Below are positions 9,544 through 22,189 of a DNA stretch of 64,000 nt, piece after piece. Below the pieces are notes generated by a model. The model was not told where the DNA came from. It saw only the letters and a list, made by a program, of their open reading frames with translations, and did no database searches. The DNA is from Pseudomonas sp. HN11 (GTDB lineage: Bacteria; Pseudomonadota; Gammaproteobacteria; Pseudomonadales; Pseudomonadaceae), in the NCBI RefSeq assembly GCF_021390155.1, contig NZ_CP089985.1, positions 1,003,001 through 1,067,000 of the forward strand, read 5' to 3'. Within the stretch, counting starts at the first letter, position 1. The number at the start of each line of letters is the position of its first letter. A program made the translations under genes and the position numbers.

Positions 9544-10233
9544 CTATGCTTGCAAAAAATGCCTGATGGTCGTGGCGTAGGGGTGCCAGCGCGTGGCCTC
9601 AATCTCTCCATGTAAATAGGCGACTCGATCAGCTTCGTCCCACGATGCAAGTTCTGCCAAATCACCGTCGTTGATCTTGCGGTAGCTTCGCACCGCATTC
9701 GCTCGTGCGCCTTCAAGTGCGTTGTTGTCTAGACCAAACACACGAATTGTTTCAGATGCGCAGTGTGCCTCTTCTTCACTCAGCTTGCTCCTCGCGCGTA
9801 CTTCTCCAGTCGAATGGAAGTAGAGGAAGTATTCTGGGTCATGCTCGTCAGGTTTGATGAGCATGTCAGGGTCGTATAGGGGCGCGTCACGGCGGTCCTT
9901 GTAATGGCCGCAATGATGAGTAGAACCGCAAGCGAGAAAAAAATTATTCCATTCAAATGTCAGCTCCGGGTAACCGTTAGGGTGTTTTCGATTTTTTCGT
10001 CGAAAGTGTTCGATATGTCCTTTGTGGTAGATAGCACTTTCGCAATAAGCGCATCGTAATCCATATTCCTTGGCCTCCTCCGATGTGACTCCGGGGATAC
10101 CTTGTAATTGAAATAAGGCGTGCCGTAATTGTCTTTTGCATGGGCGGCGGAAGTCATCCCATGTTTGCTGGTTATAGTCATACTCTGCGAGGCATGCTGG
10201 GGCGATCACAGCAGCGCGATCCAGTTTTAGCAT
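9544..10233 (-). CDS. ptuB: HNH endonuclease, PtuB-like (Septu-type defence partner)
   Basis: A 229-residue protein with an HNH nuclease core: Cys61-x2-Cys64 (LRCAYCES), His73-Ile-Glu-His76-Phe, then WNNFFLAC and a later His-Cys pair that complete a zinc-bound beta-beta-alpha fold. The pattern is that of the HNH family that accompanies PtuA ATPases and retron Ec78. In Septu systems PtuB is the nuclease and PtuA the ATPase that holds and controls it. The ATG at 10233 is preferred over a TTG at 10242 because AAGGA lies 7-11 bases upstream of it; the gap after the ATPase stop is then five bases, so the two are cotranslated. Local G+C is lower than in the flanks (23 of 60 at 9901-9960). The function is inferred from family and pairing. 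Confidence 0.8.
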   Translation of the reverse strand: MLKLDRAAVIAPACLAEYDYNQQTWDDFRRPCKRQLRHALFQLQGIPGVTSEEAKEYGLRCAYCESAIYHKGHIEHFRRKNRKHPNGYPELTFEWNNFFLACGSTHHCGHYKDRRDAPLYDPDMLIKPDEHDPEYFLYFHSTGEVRARSKLSEEEAHCASETIRVFGLDNNALEGARANAVRSYRKINDGDLAELASWDEADRVAYLHGEIEATRWHPYATTIRHFLQA

Positions 10234-10238
10234 GGCGA

Positions 10239-11564
10239 TCAATCCTTGATGTTTGATTGCTTTTTCAACTTGAAGGTTTGAAAACGTATCAATCTGTCGG
10301 CATCCAAAACGACCGAATGGTTGGAACCATAGAAATTAACGAGACGGTCGCGTAATTCCGCTCCTCTAACACTTTCGTGGTTGCCCGCTTCAATTTCAGC
10401 GATGTAGTCCGCCAACCAGCGAGCTTCAGTGACCGGTGGAATGGGGTTGACGCCCATGATGTCGTTTAGTGCGACTGCGCTTTCTATACCTTTGACTTCC
10501 TGCGACGGACTGATGGCTTTCCACTGCCCTGCCATGTCTTGGAAAACCACGCGGATATTCTTGCGCTCAACGGTGGAGAGCACCTGGGGGCTATGCGTAC
10601 TCACTACGAACTGTATCTCTGGAAAGGCGTTACGCAGGTTAGCCATGACCCGTTGTTGCCATGCGGGGTGAAGGTGCAGATCGATCTCGTCTATGAGCAC
10701 AATGCCCCTGGTCTCAAGTGGCGCTCTGTGTTTGAGGTGTCCATTCAAGCGTGCGCATCTTAATGCGAGGTCGGCTACCAGTGTGATCATGGCGCGTACG
10801 CCATCACTGAGTAAGCTTAATGGAAGGGCGCCGTGATCCGGGTGAGACATGGCGAGCTCTTCAAAAACGACACTGTAGTGAAACCCGCTCCAACCCTCGT
10901 CGACCAGAATTTTATCGACAGCATCTCTAATACCTTGCAACCGTGGTTCCAGATCGGACTTTTCGTAACCTGACTGTTCCTTCTGTTGGATGGAGGCGAG
11001 TGTGGCTTTTTTCATCCATTCCTGCAGTTGAACAAACGTCGAAAAAACCGATAGGCAATCTTCGTATCCTGCCGTACGACTCTCGGTCAGGATTGCTTTG
11101 CCAGACACATTTTTGTGGCTAACCCAAAGGCGTCTCGAGCTGTAATAGCGCACGACAGGTAATGAAACATCCGAGCTTTTACGTACCAGGGACTGAAACT
11201 CTTTACCCCAGAAAGCTAAGGGTTCTGCCTCCTTGTTTGTTGTACGATTTTTAGGGCCATTCAAAGCCCGCTGCCATTCCACGTCCGGCTTCGCCATTTT
11301 GGCACTGACGACAACGGGGAACTGCGGGACGTTTTCAAATCCCTCTCCAACCCTTGCATAACGAGCGTCAGTACGTTCGATATGCTTGGACACACCGTGG
11401 TCGAATGCCCCGACAAACGGTCCCAGGGCTGTCGCAATCGCTTCAAGAATCGAGGTTTTTCCTTGGCCGTTGCGAGCGGCAATTACCGTCAGCTTCTGGT
11501 CGAAATCTATCTCTAGCTCAGCAAAGCGTCGGAAGTTTTCAAGGCGTAGCTTTGTGAGATTCAT
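10239..11564 (-). CDS. ptuA: AAA/SMC-like ATPase, PtuA-like (Septu-type defence)
   Basis: A 441-residue ABC/SMC-type ATPase. The N-terminus MNLTKLRLENFRRF is the classic RecF/SMC-like start. Walker A ARNGQGKTS lies at residues 30-38, a signature-like LSLLSDGVRAM lies ahead of Walker B, Walker B is GIVLIDEIDLHLHP at 287-300 with catalytic Asp-Glu, and the switch histidine sits in STHSP near 324. No long coiled-coil insert is visible, unlike SMC or RecF. An HNH gene follows at once, which is the PtuA-PtuB order of Septu. The start at 11564 is chosen because an AGAGAG site lies just upstream and the domain begins there; an upstream in-frame start would add 17 unlike residues. No reverse transcriptase or retron RNA is seen, so I read it as a plain two-gene system. 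An OLD-like or other AAA-HNH module is the main alternative. Confidence 0.8.
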   Translation of the reverse strand: MNLTKLRLENFRRFAELEIDFDQKLTVIAARNGQGKTSILEAIATALGPFVGAFDHGVSKHIERTDARYARVGEGFENVPQFPVVVSAKMAKPDVEWQRALNGPKNRTTNKEAEPLAFWGKEFQSLVRKSSDVSLPVVRYYSSRRLWVSHKNVSGKAILTESRTAGYEDCLSVFSTFVQLQEWMKKATLASIQQKEQSGYEKSDLEPRLQGIRDAVDKILVDEGWSGFHYSVVFEELAMSHPDHGALPLSLLSDGVRAMITLVADLALRCARLNGHLKHRAPLETRGIVLIDEIDLHLHPAWQQRVMANLRNAFPEIQFVVSTHSPQVLSTVERKNIRVVFQDMAGQWKAISPSQEVKGIESAVALNDIMGVNPIPPVTEARWLADYIAEIEAGNHESVRGAELRDRLVNFYGSNHSVVLDADRLIRFQTFKLKKQSNIKD

Positions 11565-11755
11565 AAGCTCTCTTCTGGCAGAGTGGCACGACCCAGTGGC
11601 TCTGACAGTGCGCAATTGCTCACTGCATTAAGAGGGCGTGTGTTCAAGTGGATATACTAACAGCGCTTCAACCATTACGTTGCCGCGCTGTTATTAGCAG
11701 GCATTAAGCGTTTTCACAGTACTTCAGGCGTTTCGTCAACATTACCGGAGCATTC
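11565..11755. promoter_or_regulatory. Divergent intergenic region with inverted repeat
   Basis: This 191-base gap must hold the promoters of the ATPase gene (leftward) and the hydrolase gene (rightward). It carries a perfect 8-bp inverted repeat, AACAGCGC at 11659-11666 and GCGCTGTT at 11685-11692, with an 18-base spacer. Its centre is about 110 bases from the ATPase start and 80 from the hydrolase start. It could be an operator or a weak hairpin. I did not find a clear sigma-70 promoter. Confidence 0.4.
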
Positions 11756-12400
11756 ATGGGGTCTCAAGATAACAGCCTCATCCGCGAAACCTTTCCCGTA
11801 GGCCCCCTACAGTGCAACTGCACCATTATCGGCGACCCGATCAGCAAGAAAGCCATCGTGGTCGATCCGGGCGGCAACCATGAATTGATCCTGGCACGCC
11901 TCGATGCCCTAGGTCTCAAGGTGGTCAGCATCATTCATACCCATGCTCACCTGGATCACTTCCTGGCGTCGGGCCAGTTGAAGGAGAAGACCGGCGCCAC
12001 CTTGCACTTGCACAAAGAGGATCAATTCCTTTGGGACAATCTGGAAATGCAATGCCAGATGTTTCGCGTGCCCTATACCCCAGTGCCTTCGCCGGATCGC
12101 TGGCTGGAACATGATGAGGAGTTGGCCTGCGGCTGTGGCGTGGCGTTGCACACACCCGGCCACACGCCGGGGTCGATGAGTTTCTGGTTTGCCGATGCCA
12201 AGCTGCTGATTGCCGGTGACACACTGTTCCGTCGCGGTATCGGGCGCACTGATTTATGGGGCGGCGACCAGGCCACCATCGTGCGTTCGATCAAGCAACG
12301 CCTGTACACCCTGGACGAGGGCGCAACGGTGGTCACCGGTCATGGGCCGGATACCCGATTGGGTGATGAAATGCGCGAAAACCCTTTTGTGCGTGCGTGA
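11756..12400 (+). CDS. Metallo-beta-lactamase-fold hydrolase (glyoxalase II-like)
   Basis: A 214-residue cytoplasmic hydrolase of the metallo-beta-lactamase fold. The metal-binding motif HTHAHLDH lies at residues 62-69, a further metal histidine is in HTPGHTPGS near 133, the bridging aspartate in AGDTLFRRGIGRTD near 155, and the last histidine in VTGHGPDT near 195. The length and motif spacing match the small glyoxalase II-like group (YcbL type) rather than full GloB, which is longer. The substrate is unknown, probably a thioester. The start has CCGGAG six bases upstream. It stands alone, divergent from the AAA/HNH islet. Confidence 0.9.
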   Translation: MGSQDNSLIRETFPVGPLQCNCTIIGDPISKKAIVVDPGGNHELILARLDALGLKVVSIIHTHAHLDHFLASGQLKEKTGATLHLHKEDQFLWDNLEMQCQMFRVPYTPVPSPDRWLEHDEELACGCGVALHTPGHTPGSMSFWFADAKLLIAGDTLFRRGIGRTDLWGGDQATIVRSIKQRLYTLDEGATVVTGHGPDTRLGDEMRENPFVRA

Positions 12401-12592
12401 AGGAATAATTGCCGGGCAGAGCGCGTTCTATAACAGGCAAACCTTGTAGCAAAAACTCAGGTCGTGTTCAGCGTGCGTCTGCTACGGTTTGCGCAGTCAC
12501 GGAATTTTTACCGTTTGTCGCGTTCCAAACTCGGCACAGGTCCATTGCCAATGTCCTTTGCACCATAGAATGCAAAAGTAGGAGCTCCCTTC

Positions 12593-13366
12593 ATGTTCAC
12601 TTCGCGTCGTCTGCTTGTTGTCGCTACCGCCGTAGCCTTGTTGTCCGGCTGCGCATCACCTAACCCTTATGACGGCAGCAGCCAGGGACAGGCGAGTAAT
12701 GAGTCTGGCGGGATGAGCAAGACCGCCAAATACGGTGGCCTTGGTGCCCTGGCCGGTGCATTGGCCGGTGCGGCGATTGACCATAACAACCGTGGCAAGG
12801 GTGCGCTGATCGGTGCCGTCGTTGCGGGTGCCGGCGCTGCGGGTTACGGCTACTACGCCGACCAGCAGGAAAAGAAACTGCGTGAAAGCATGGCCAATAC
12901 CGGGGTTGAAGTTCAGCGCCAGGGTGACCAGATCAAGCTGATCATGCCGGGCAACATTACCTTCGCGACCAACTCGGACGCGATCTCCAGCAGCTTCTAC
13001 CAGCCGCTGAACAACCTGGCCAACTCGCTAAAGCAGTTCAACCAGAACACCATCCAAATCGTGGGTTACACCGACAGCACGGGTAGCCGCCAGTTGAACA
13101 TGGACCTGTCACAGCGCCGTGCTCAGAGCGTGGCGAACTACCTGACGTCTCAGGGTGTGAATGGCGCTAATCTGACTGCGCGCGGTGCCGGCCCCGATAA
13201 CCCGATTGCCAGCAATGCCGATGTCAATGGCCGGGCCCAGAACCGTCGCGTTGAAGTGAACCTCGGCCCGATTCCAGGCCAGCAGTACGGTCAGCCAGGT
13301 GCCCAGCAACAGACGCCACAACAGAACAACCAGTTCCAGGGCAATCCGTACTCGCAGTACCAGTAA
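12593..13366 (+). CDS. OmpA-family lipoprotein with glycine-zipper (YiaD-like)
   Basis: A 257-residue outer-membrane lipoprotein. The signal peptide ends in the lipobox LLSGC, with Cys20 as the lipid-bearing residue. Residues 45-95 form a glycine-zipper hairpin rich in Gly/Ala (YGGLGALAGALAGA). The C-terminal OmpA domain, about residues 115-230, contains the peptidoglycan-binding signature in VGYTDSTGSRQLNMDLSQRRA and the closing NRRVEVNL. The tail after residue 230 is rich in Gln, Asn and Pro. It likely tethers the outer membrane to peptidoglycan, like E. coli YiaD. AGGAG lies upstream of the ATG. It is followed by a two-way terminator shared with the convergent dolP gene. Confidence 0.9.
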   Translation: MFTSRRLLVVATAVALLSGCASPNPYDGSSQGQASNESGGMSKTAKYGGLGALAGALAGAAIDHNNRGKGALIGAVVAGAGAAGYGYYADQQEKKLRESMANTGVEVQRQGDQIKLIMPGNITFATNSDAISSSFYQPLNNLANSLKQFNQNTIQIVGYTDSTGSRQLNMDLSQRRAQSVANYLTSQGVNGANLTARGAGPDNPIASNADVNGRAQNRRVEVNLGPIPGQQYGQPGAQQQTPQQNNQFQGNPYSQYQ

Positions 13367-13376
13367 ACATTCGCTA

Positions 13377-13412
13377 ATAAAAAGGGCGCCTGTATGAGGC
13401 GCCCTTTTTTGT
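13377..13412. terminator. Bidirectional terminator
   Basis: The stem AAAAAGGGCGCC / GGCGCCCTTTTTT with an eight-base loop is flanked by A on one side and T on the other, so it works in both directions. It lies between the convergent OmpA-lipoprotein and dolP genes. Confidence 0.93.
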
Positions 13413-13424
13413 GGCTTGGTTACA

Positions 13425-15059
<1,635 letters not shown>

Positions 15060-15060
<1 letters not shown>

Positions 15061-16871
15061 CAGCGCGGGGTGTCCGGCAGACGCTGGATCTCGCCGCCGA
15101 CAAACTTGGCCCATGGCATCTGGCGATCAACGCGCTGGTTGGCGCTGATGCCCAGGTTGCCCGACAGACCGTCAACACGGGTATCCGGCAGTGCCTTGAG
15201 TTGCCCCAGGCGCGGCGCCAGGCGGTAGGCATCGACACCCATCGCGTACAGGCGGCCGAGGCTGCCATTGGCTTGCGGCCATTGTGCGGCAACCTGGTTG
15301 CGCAGCGGGTCGGTGGTGTTGAGCAGCCAAGGAGTTTCACAGAACATCACGTTGGTCATGTCCAGGTACTGATTTTTGTCGCCGCTGGCGCTGAACACAT
15401 GGGACGTGGCATACACCGGCACATCGCCGGCGTATTGGAAGTTCAGGGTTGGCTTGATCTGCTGGGCCAGTTGCGGGGGCACGGCCAGGAAGATGAACTC
15501 GATATCCTGACGACGCGAAGGTTGCGCGGCCACGTCAGTGCCTACAGTGCTCTGCAGGCTTTTGGCGCGACCTTCGCTTTTGCGCAGTTGGAACAGATCG
15601 GCAATTTGCTGGGCGAGGGCGACGGGCTGATCGACATACTCAACCCCCATGACTTGGCCGCCATTGGCTTCCCAGTCCTGGCGGAAGGCTTTGTAGACAC
15701 GCTCGCCCCATTCGCCACGGGGCACCATCGCGGCCGCACGGTGCAGGCCGTCGGCACGGGCCCGGCGCGATACTTCGCGGGCTTCGTCTTCGGCGGCCAG
15801 GCCGAACTGGAACAGTTGCGCCGGGCTGCGATCAGTCTCGCTGTAGTTCAGCGCCAGGGTGGTGATTGGCAGTTGTGGACGCGCACTGAGCTGTTTGACC
15901 AGAGGCTTCTCCAGCGGCCCCACCACCAATTGCACACCGGCGGCCTGGGCGTTGGCGTAGAACTCATCGATGGAGGTCAGACGCGAACTGTCATAAAACT
16001 CGATGACCGGCGGCTTCTGCCCGGCTTGTTCAGCCTGGTAGTGAGCTGCCATGAAGCCTTCACGCAGCGCCTTGCCGACGGACGCCAGCGGGCCGTCCTG
16101 TGGCAGCAGCAGGGCGATTTTGGTCAGGGGCTGGCTGGCCAGCTCCTTGAGCTTGGTCAGCGGCGTCGGCAATTGCACGGCGGCCGGATGGCCCGGGTTC
16201 TGTGCACGCCAGGTGTCGATGGCAGCCTGTTGTTGCTCCAGTGTACCGGCGCCCTTGACCGCCTGGGCCAGGGTAATCCAACCGTCGAGTGTCGGGTTGC
16301 CGGTGGCTTGCAACTGTTCGGCCGGCAGGGCGGCAATCAATGCCCAGATAGCGTCGTGGTTGCTATTGGCGGCATCGCCAGTGAGCAGCGGGGCCATGGC
16401 CACACGTTCGCGGGCGGCAGCCATGGTTTGGCCATCGGCTTCATAAGCACGGGCGTGCACGCTGCCGGTGCGGATCTGCTGTTCAGGCGGCAGGTCCTTC
16501 AGGCTTTGCAGGCTTGGGTGGTTCAGTGCGCTCAACGCGGCCTTGGGCTGGTTGCGCGCCATCGCCAGTTCGGCGGCCAGTGTGCTGGCAAAGATTTGCG
16601 CGGCCGGCTTGAGGACATCCAGGGGCACCTGCGCAAGAATCTGCGACGAGCGGCCAGGGTTGTTCTGTTTGTAGGCCATGTCTGCCGCACTCAGGCGCAG
16701 CAATGCGGCCTTTTCTGGCGTCTTGGCGGTGGTGGCCTGTTCGAGCAGTTGCTCGATACTGGCGTCCGGGGTCCGTGGAAGGTCGCCAAGGCTGGACGAG
16801 GGCGAGCTGGCACACGCGGCCAGCAAGGCAGCGAGGCAGAGGGCGGAGAGCAGCCGCAGGCAAGCGATCAT
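15060..16871 (-). CDS. lpoA: Penicillin-binding-protein activator LpoA
   Basis: A 603-residue outer-membrane lipoprotein that reaches through the periplasm to activate a bifunctional peptidoglycan synthase (PBP1a in E. coli). From ATG 16871 the signal peptide ends in LLAAC with Cys20 lipidated. A helical, TPR-like N-terminal half rich in alanine and leucine follows, then from about residue 255 a periplasmic-binding-protein-like domain (KIALLLPQDGPLASVGKALREG). An upstream in-frame start at 16895 would only lengthen the signal peptide. It is the first gene of the lpoA-yraN-gmhA-dolP run and is divergent from rsmI. Confidence 0.93.
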
Positions 16872-17080
16872 GTAAGTGTTCCTGATACCGATCAAATTAG
16901 CGTGGAATTGTACCCAAGCACTGGCCCAGGCGCGATGTTACTGGCGTGAAACCGTCGATTTAGGTCGTGCAAATGTTGCTGTTGGCTTTGAATGGCTGAA
17001 AAGGCATCTGCCGTGATGGCATATTTCCAAGGTGCCTACGCGCTACAATGTGGTTTTTGCCAACCATCGAGGTGTGCGTT

Positions 17081-17953
17081 TTGACTGCTCCAGGTCCTTT
17101 GAATTCCACTGCAGGCTCGCTTTTTGTCGTGGCGACGCCCATTGGCAACCTGGACGACATCAGTGCCCGGGCATTGAAAGTGTTGCGCGAGGTTAAATTG
17201 ATCGCGGCTGAAGACACCCGTCACTCCCAGCGGTTGATGCAACATTTTGGTATCAGCACGCCATTAGCGGCCTGCCATGAACACAACGAGCGCGAGGAAG
17301 GCAGTCGCTTTATCGTGCGCCTGCTGGCCGGCGACGATGTAGCGCTGATCTCCGACGCGGGCACGCCGCTGATCTCCGATCCCGGCTACCACCTGGTGCG
17401 CCAGGCCCGGGCCGCTGGTATCAATGTAGTGCCTGTTCCGGGGGCGTGCGCGCTGATCGCTGCATTGTCGGCGGCTGGCCTGCCTTCCGACCGCTTCATC
17501 TTCGAAGGTTTTCTGCCGGCTAAAGCCGTAGGCCGGCGTGCACGCCTACAAGCCCTGAAGGAAGAACCGCGCACCTTGATCTTCTATGAAGCCCCGCATC
17601 GCATCCTTGAGTGCCTGCAGGACATGGAGCTTGTATTCGGCGGTGAACGCCTGGCCTTGCTTGCCCGTGAGCTGACCAAGACCTTTGAAACCCTTAAGGG
17701 GCTGCCTTTGGAAGAACTGCGTGCGTTCGTCGAGAGTGATAGCAATCAGCAGCGCGGCGAGTGCGTGGTGCTGGTGGCGGGCTGGACGGCACCAACGGAT
17801 GAAGACGCCGTGGGCAGCGAGGCCATGCGTATTCTGGATCTGCTGCTCAAAGAGATGCCACTCAAGCGAGCAGCCGCCCTGGCGGCGGAAATTACCGGGG
17901 TGCGCAAGAACCTCTTGTATCAAGCTGCGCTGGATAAGCAGAATGCCGAATAG
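17081..17953 (+). CDS. rsmI: 16S rRNA 2'-O-methyltransferase RsmI
   Basis: A 290-residue SAM-dependent methyltransferase that modifies C1402 of 16S rRNA. The tetrapyrrole-methylase fold shows in LFVVATPIGNLDDISARAL near the start, AAEDTRHSQRLM near residue 43, LISDAGTPLISDPG near 90, and IFYEAPHR near 170. I chose the TTG at 17081, with GAGG nine bases upstream. An ATG at 17048 lies in the same frame but overlaps a likely -10 box (TACAAT, 17044-17049), which would make it untranscribed leader. Homologs also start near this TTG. Confidence 0.92.
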   Translation: MTAPGPLNSTAGSLFVVATPIGNLDDISARALKVLREVKLIAAEDTRHSQRLMQHFGISTPLAACHEHNEREEGSRFIVRLLAGDDVALISDAGTPLISDPGYHLVRQARAAGINVVPVPGACALIAALSAAGLPSDRFIFEGFLPAKAVGRRARLQALKEEPRTLIFYEAPHRILECLQDMELVFGGERLALLARELTKTFETLKGLPLEELRAFVESDSNQQRGECVVLVAGWTAPTDEDAVGSEAMRILDLLLKEMPLKRAAALAAEITGVRKNLLYQAALDKQNAE

Positions 17954-18047
17954 TTCCGGCGTTAAACCTGTATTGCGTCTGAGCGTGATGGCAATTCTGA
18001 ACTTTTATTACTTGTCCTAAGTCCGCCGTGCCGTTAACCTGCGCGGC

Positions 18048-18401
18048 GGAGAGTCGATTGGACAGTCGCTGCCCTCTATGAAAATTAGGGGGGGGAGGAA
18101 AGTCCGGGCTCCATAGGGCGAAGTGCCAGGTAATGCCTGGGAGGCGTGAGCCTACGGAAAGTGCCACAGAAAATAACCGCCTAAGCACTTCGGTGCCGGT
18201 AAGGGTGAAAAGGTGCGGTAAGAGCGCACCGCACGACTGGCAACAGTTCGTGGCTAGGTAAACCCCACTTGGAGCAAGACCAAATAGGGTCCCAAGGCGT
18301 GGCCCGCGCTGGGACCGGGTAGGTTGCTAAAGATGTCCAGTGATGGCCATCGTAGACGAATGACTGTTCAAGACAGAACCCGGCTTATAGATCGACTCTC
18401 C
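18048..18401 (+). ncRNA. rnpB: RNase P RNA (M1 RNA, bacterial class A)
   Basis: The catalytic RNA that trims tRNA 5' ends. The ends pair to form helix P1: 18048-18058 with 18391-18401, 11 bp. Inside are the hallmark conserved stretches: GAGGAAAGTCCGGGCT near 18096, AGGGTGAAAAGGTGCGGTAAGAGC near 18202 (the CR II/III region), GGCAACAG, GGTAAACCCC, and AGATGAATGACTG-like CR V text reading ATCGTAGACGAATGACTG near 18350. The length of about 354 bases is normal. Exact ends are set by the P1 pairing. It lies between rsmI and mraZ, on the same strand. Confidence 0.96.
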
Positions 18402-18757
18402 ACCTTTTTCCTTCTGACCGGGTCTCGGGCAGAAAACCGGTAGTGACGCAAGAATCCCTCCCTGCCAAATCATTGGCAGATGCATCTTCGTAATACCAAA
18501 AAAATCTTACTCTTAATAAATCACTTTAACTTCGAGCTATAGCTCTTTGAGCTGTCTGCGCTTGTTTAGCCAAAAACATCGTCGAACTCTGGTTTCTCCT
18601 CCTTTTGCGCTCCTAAATCTCCGTTCTGTAAGGCTTTTCCTTGAATCCGCGCCTTGACGGTGTGGTGGGCGCATTCCTATAGTGTGCGCAAGTGGCGGAA
18701 AGTGGCACAAAGTGGGTTTTTTGAACGTAAAACGCTAAAATTTGGAGAAACGCATCT
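18402..18757 (+). promoter_or_regulatory. rnpB-mraZ intergenic region: dcw promoter and MraZ-type operator
   Basis: No gene is seen in these 356 bases. A 7-bp hairpin with ATCA loop lies at 18462-18479, without a T-run, perhaps a 3' stop for rnpB. A good sigma-70 promoter follows: -35 TTGACG at 18654-18659, 18-base spacer, -10 TATAGT at 18678-18683. Just downstream, three direct repeats begin with AGTGG at 18691, 18701 and 18711, exactly 10 bases apart. This is the arrangement of the MraZ operator known in other bacteria (repeated TGGG-like boxes one helical turn apart), so MraZ likely represses its own cluster here. The ribosome-binding site GGAGA at 18744-18748 serves the GTG start. Confidence 0.85.
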
Positions 18758-19213
18758 GTGTTTCGCGGAGCTAACGCTATCAGTCTCGATGCAAAAGGCC
18801 GTCTCGCCATGCCGAGCCGGTATCGTGACGAGCTCATTTCGCGAAGTTCCGGACAATTGATCATCACGATCGACGCCGTTGACCCTTGTTTATGCGTGTA
18901 CCCGCTCGATGAGTGGGAGTTGATCGAAACCAAGTTGCGCGCCCTGCCTTCATTGCGTGAAGAAAACCGTCGCCTGCAGCGTTTGCTGATTGGTAATGCC
19001 GTCGACCTCGAGTTGGATGGCAGCGGTCGTTTCCTGGTGCCTCCGCGTCTGCGCGAGTACGCCAGGCTGGACAAGCGCGCAATGCTGGTTGGCCAACTGA
19101 ACAAGTTCCAATTGTGGGACGAAGATGCCTGGGATGCTGTTTCTGCAGCTGACCTGGCTGCTATTCAACAACCGGGCGCCATGCCTGATGAACTGCGTGA
19201 TTTGATCCTGTGA
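18758..19213 (+). CDS. mraZ: Transcriptional regulator MraZ
   Basis: A 151-residue protein with two SpoVT/AbrB-like DNA-binding domains; the twin motifs [14 protein letters not shown] (residues 11-24) and [16 protein letters not shown] (about 87-102) are the family marks. MraZ forms a ring-shaped oligomer that binds repeats upstream of its own gene and represses the dcw cluster. It starts at GTG 18758 and ends by overlapping the rsmH start by four bases (GTGA). It is the first gene of the run. Confidence 0.97.
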   Translation: MFRGANAISLDAKGRLAMPSRYRDELISRSSGQLIITIDAVDPCLCVYPLDEWELIETKLRALPSLREENRRLQRLLIGNAVDLELDGSGRFLVPPRLREYARLDKRAMLVGQLNKFQLWDEDAWDAVSAADLAAIQQPGAMPDELRDLIL

Positions 19214-20153
19214 CTATTGATAGCGGCTTTAACCACATCACCGTACTGCTTGACGAAGCCGTTGAGGCTCTCGCCGTACGCGCGGATGGCTGCTATCTGG
19301 ATGGCACCTTCGGCAGAGGCGGGCATAGCCGGTTGATACTCAGCCAGCTCGGGCCCGACGGCAAACTTCTCGGGTTCGACAAGGACCCTCAAGCGATTGC
19401 CACCGGGCAAGCGCTAGCGGCCGAAGACGGCCGCTTTGTCGTTGTGCAGCGCAGCTTTGCCGAACTGGGTGCCGAAGTCGCCGAGCGCGGCATGGCGGGC
19501 AAGGTGGCCGGGGTTTTGCTCGACCTGGGCGTGTCTTCGCCACAGCTCGACGACCCGGAGCGCGGCTTCAGTTTCATGAATGATGGCCCGCTCGATATGC
19601 GCATGGACCCGACGCGGGGCATCAGCGCAGCGGAGTTCATCGCCACCGCGCCGGTGGAAGAAATTGCCCGTGTGTTCAAGGAATACGGTGAAGAACGCTT
19701 CGCCGGCCGCATGGCCCGCGCCGTGGTCGAGCGCCGTGAAATCCAGCCGTTCGAGCGCACTGCCGATCTGGCCGAAGTACTGAAAGTCGCCAACCCTGCC
19801 TGGGAAAAGGGCAAGAACCCGGCGACCCGTGCATTTCAGGGCCTGCGTATTCACGTCAACAACGAATTGGGCGACCTGGAGGCCGGCCTTGAGGCTGCCC
19901 TTGAGGCGTTGGAAGTGGGCGGTCGCCTGGTGGTGATCAGCTTCCACTCCCTGGAAGATCGTATCGTCAAGCTGTTCATGCGTCGCCTGGTCAAGGGCGA
20001 GTCCGACAACCTGCCGCGCAACCTGCCGGTACGTTTCGAAGCTTTTGTGCCGAAAATCAAAATCCATGGCAAAGCGCAGTTCGCTTCCGAAACCGAACTC
20101 AAGGCCAACCCACGTTCCCGTAGCGCCGTCATGCGCGTCGCGGAGAAGTTGCG

Positions 20154-20157
<4 letters not shown>
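19210..20157 (+). CDS. rsmH: 16S rRNA N4-methyltransferase RsmH (MraW)
   Basis: A 315-residue SAM-dependent methyltransferase that adds the N4 methyl to C1402 of 16S rRNA, the same nucleotide RsmI methylates on the ribose. The SAM site [11 protein letters not shown] lies near residues 31-41, and conserved [20 protein letters not shown] follows near 100. The closing motif [14 protein letters not shown] is complete. GTG start, overlapping mraZ by four bases; ends overlapping ftsL by four bases (GTGA). Confidence 0.96.
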
Positions 20158-22188
<2,031 letters not shown>

Positions 22189-22189
<1 letters not shown>

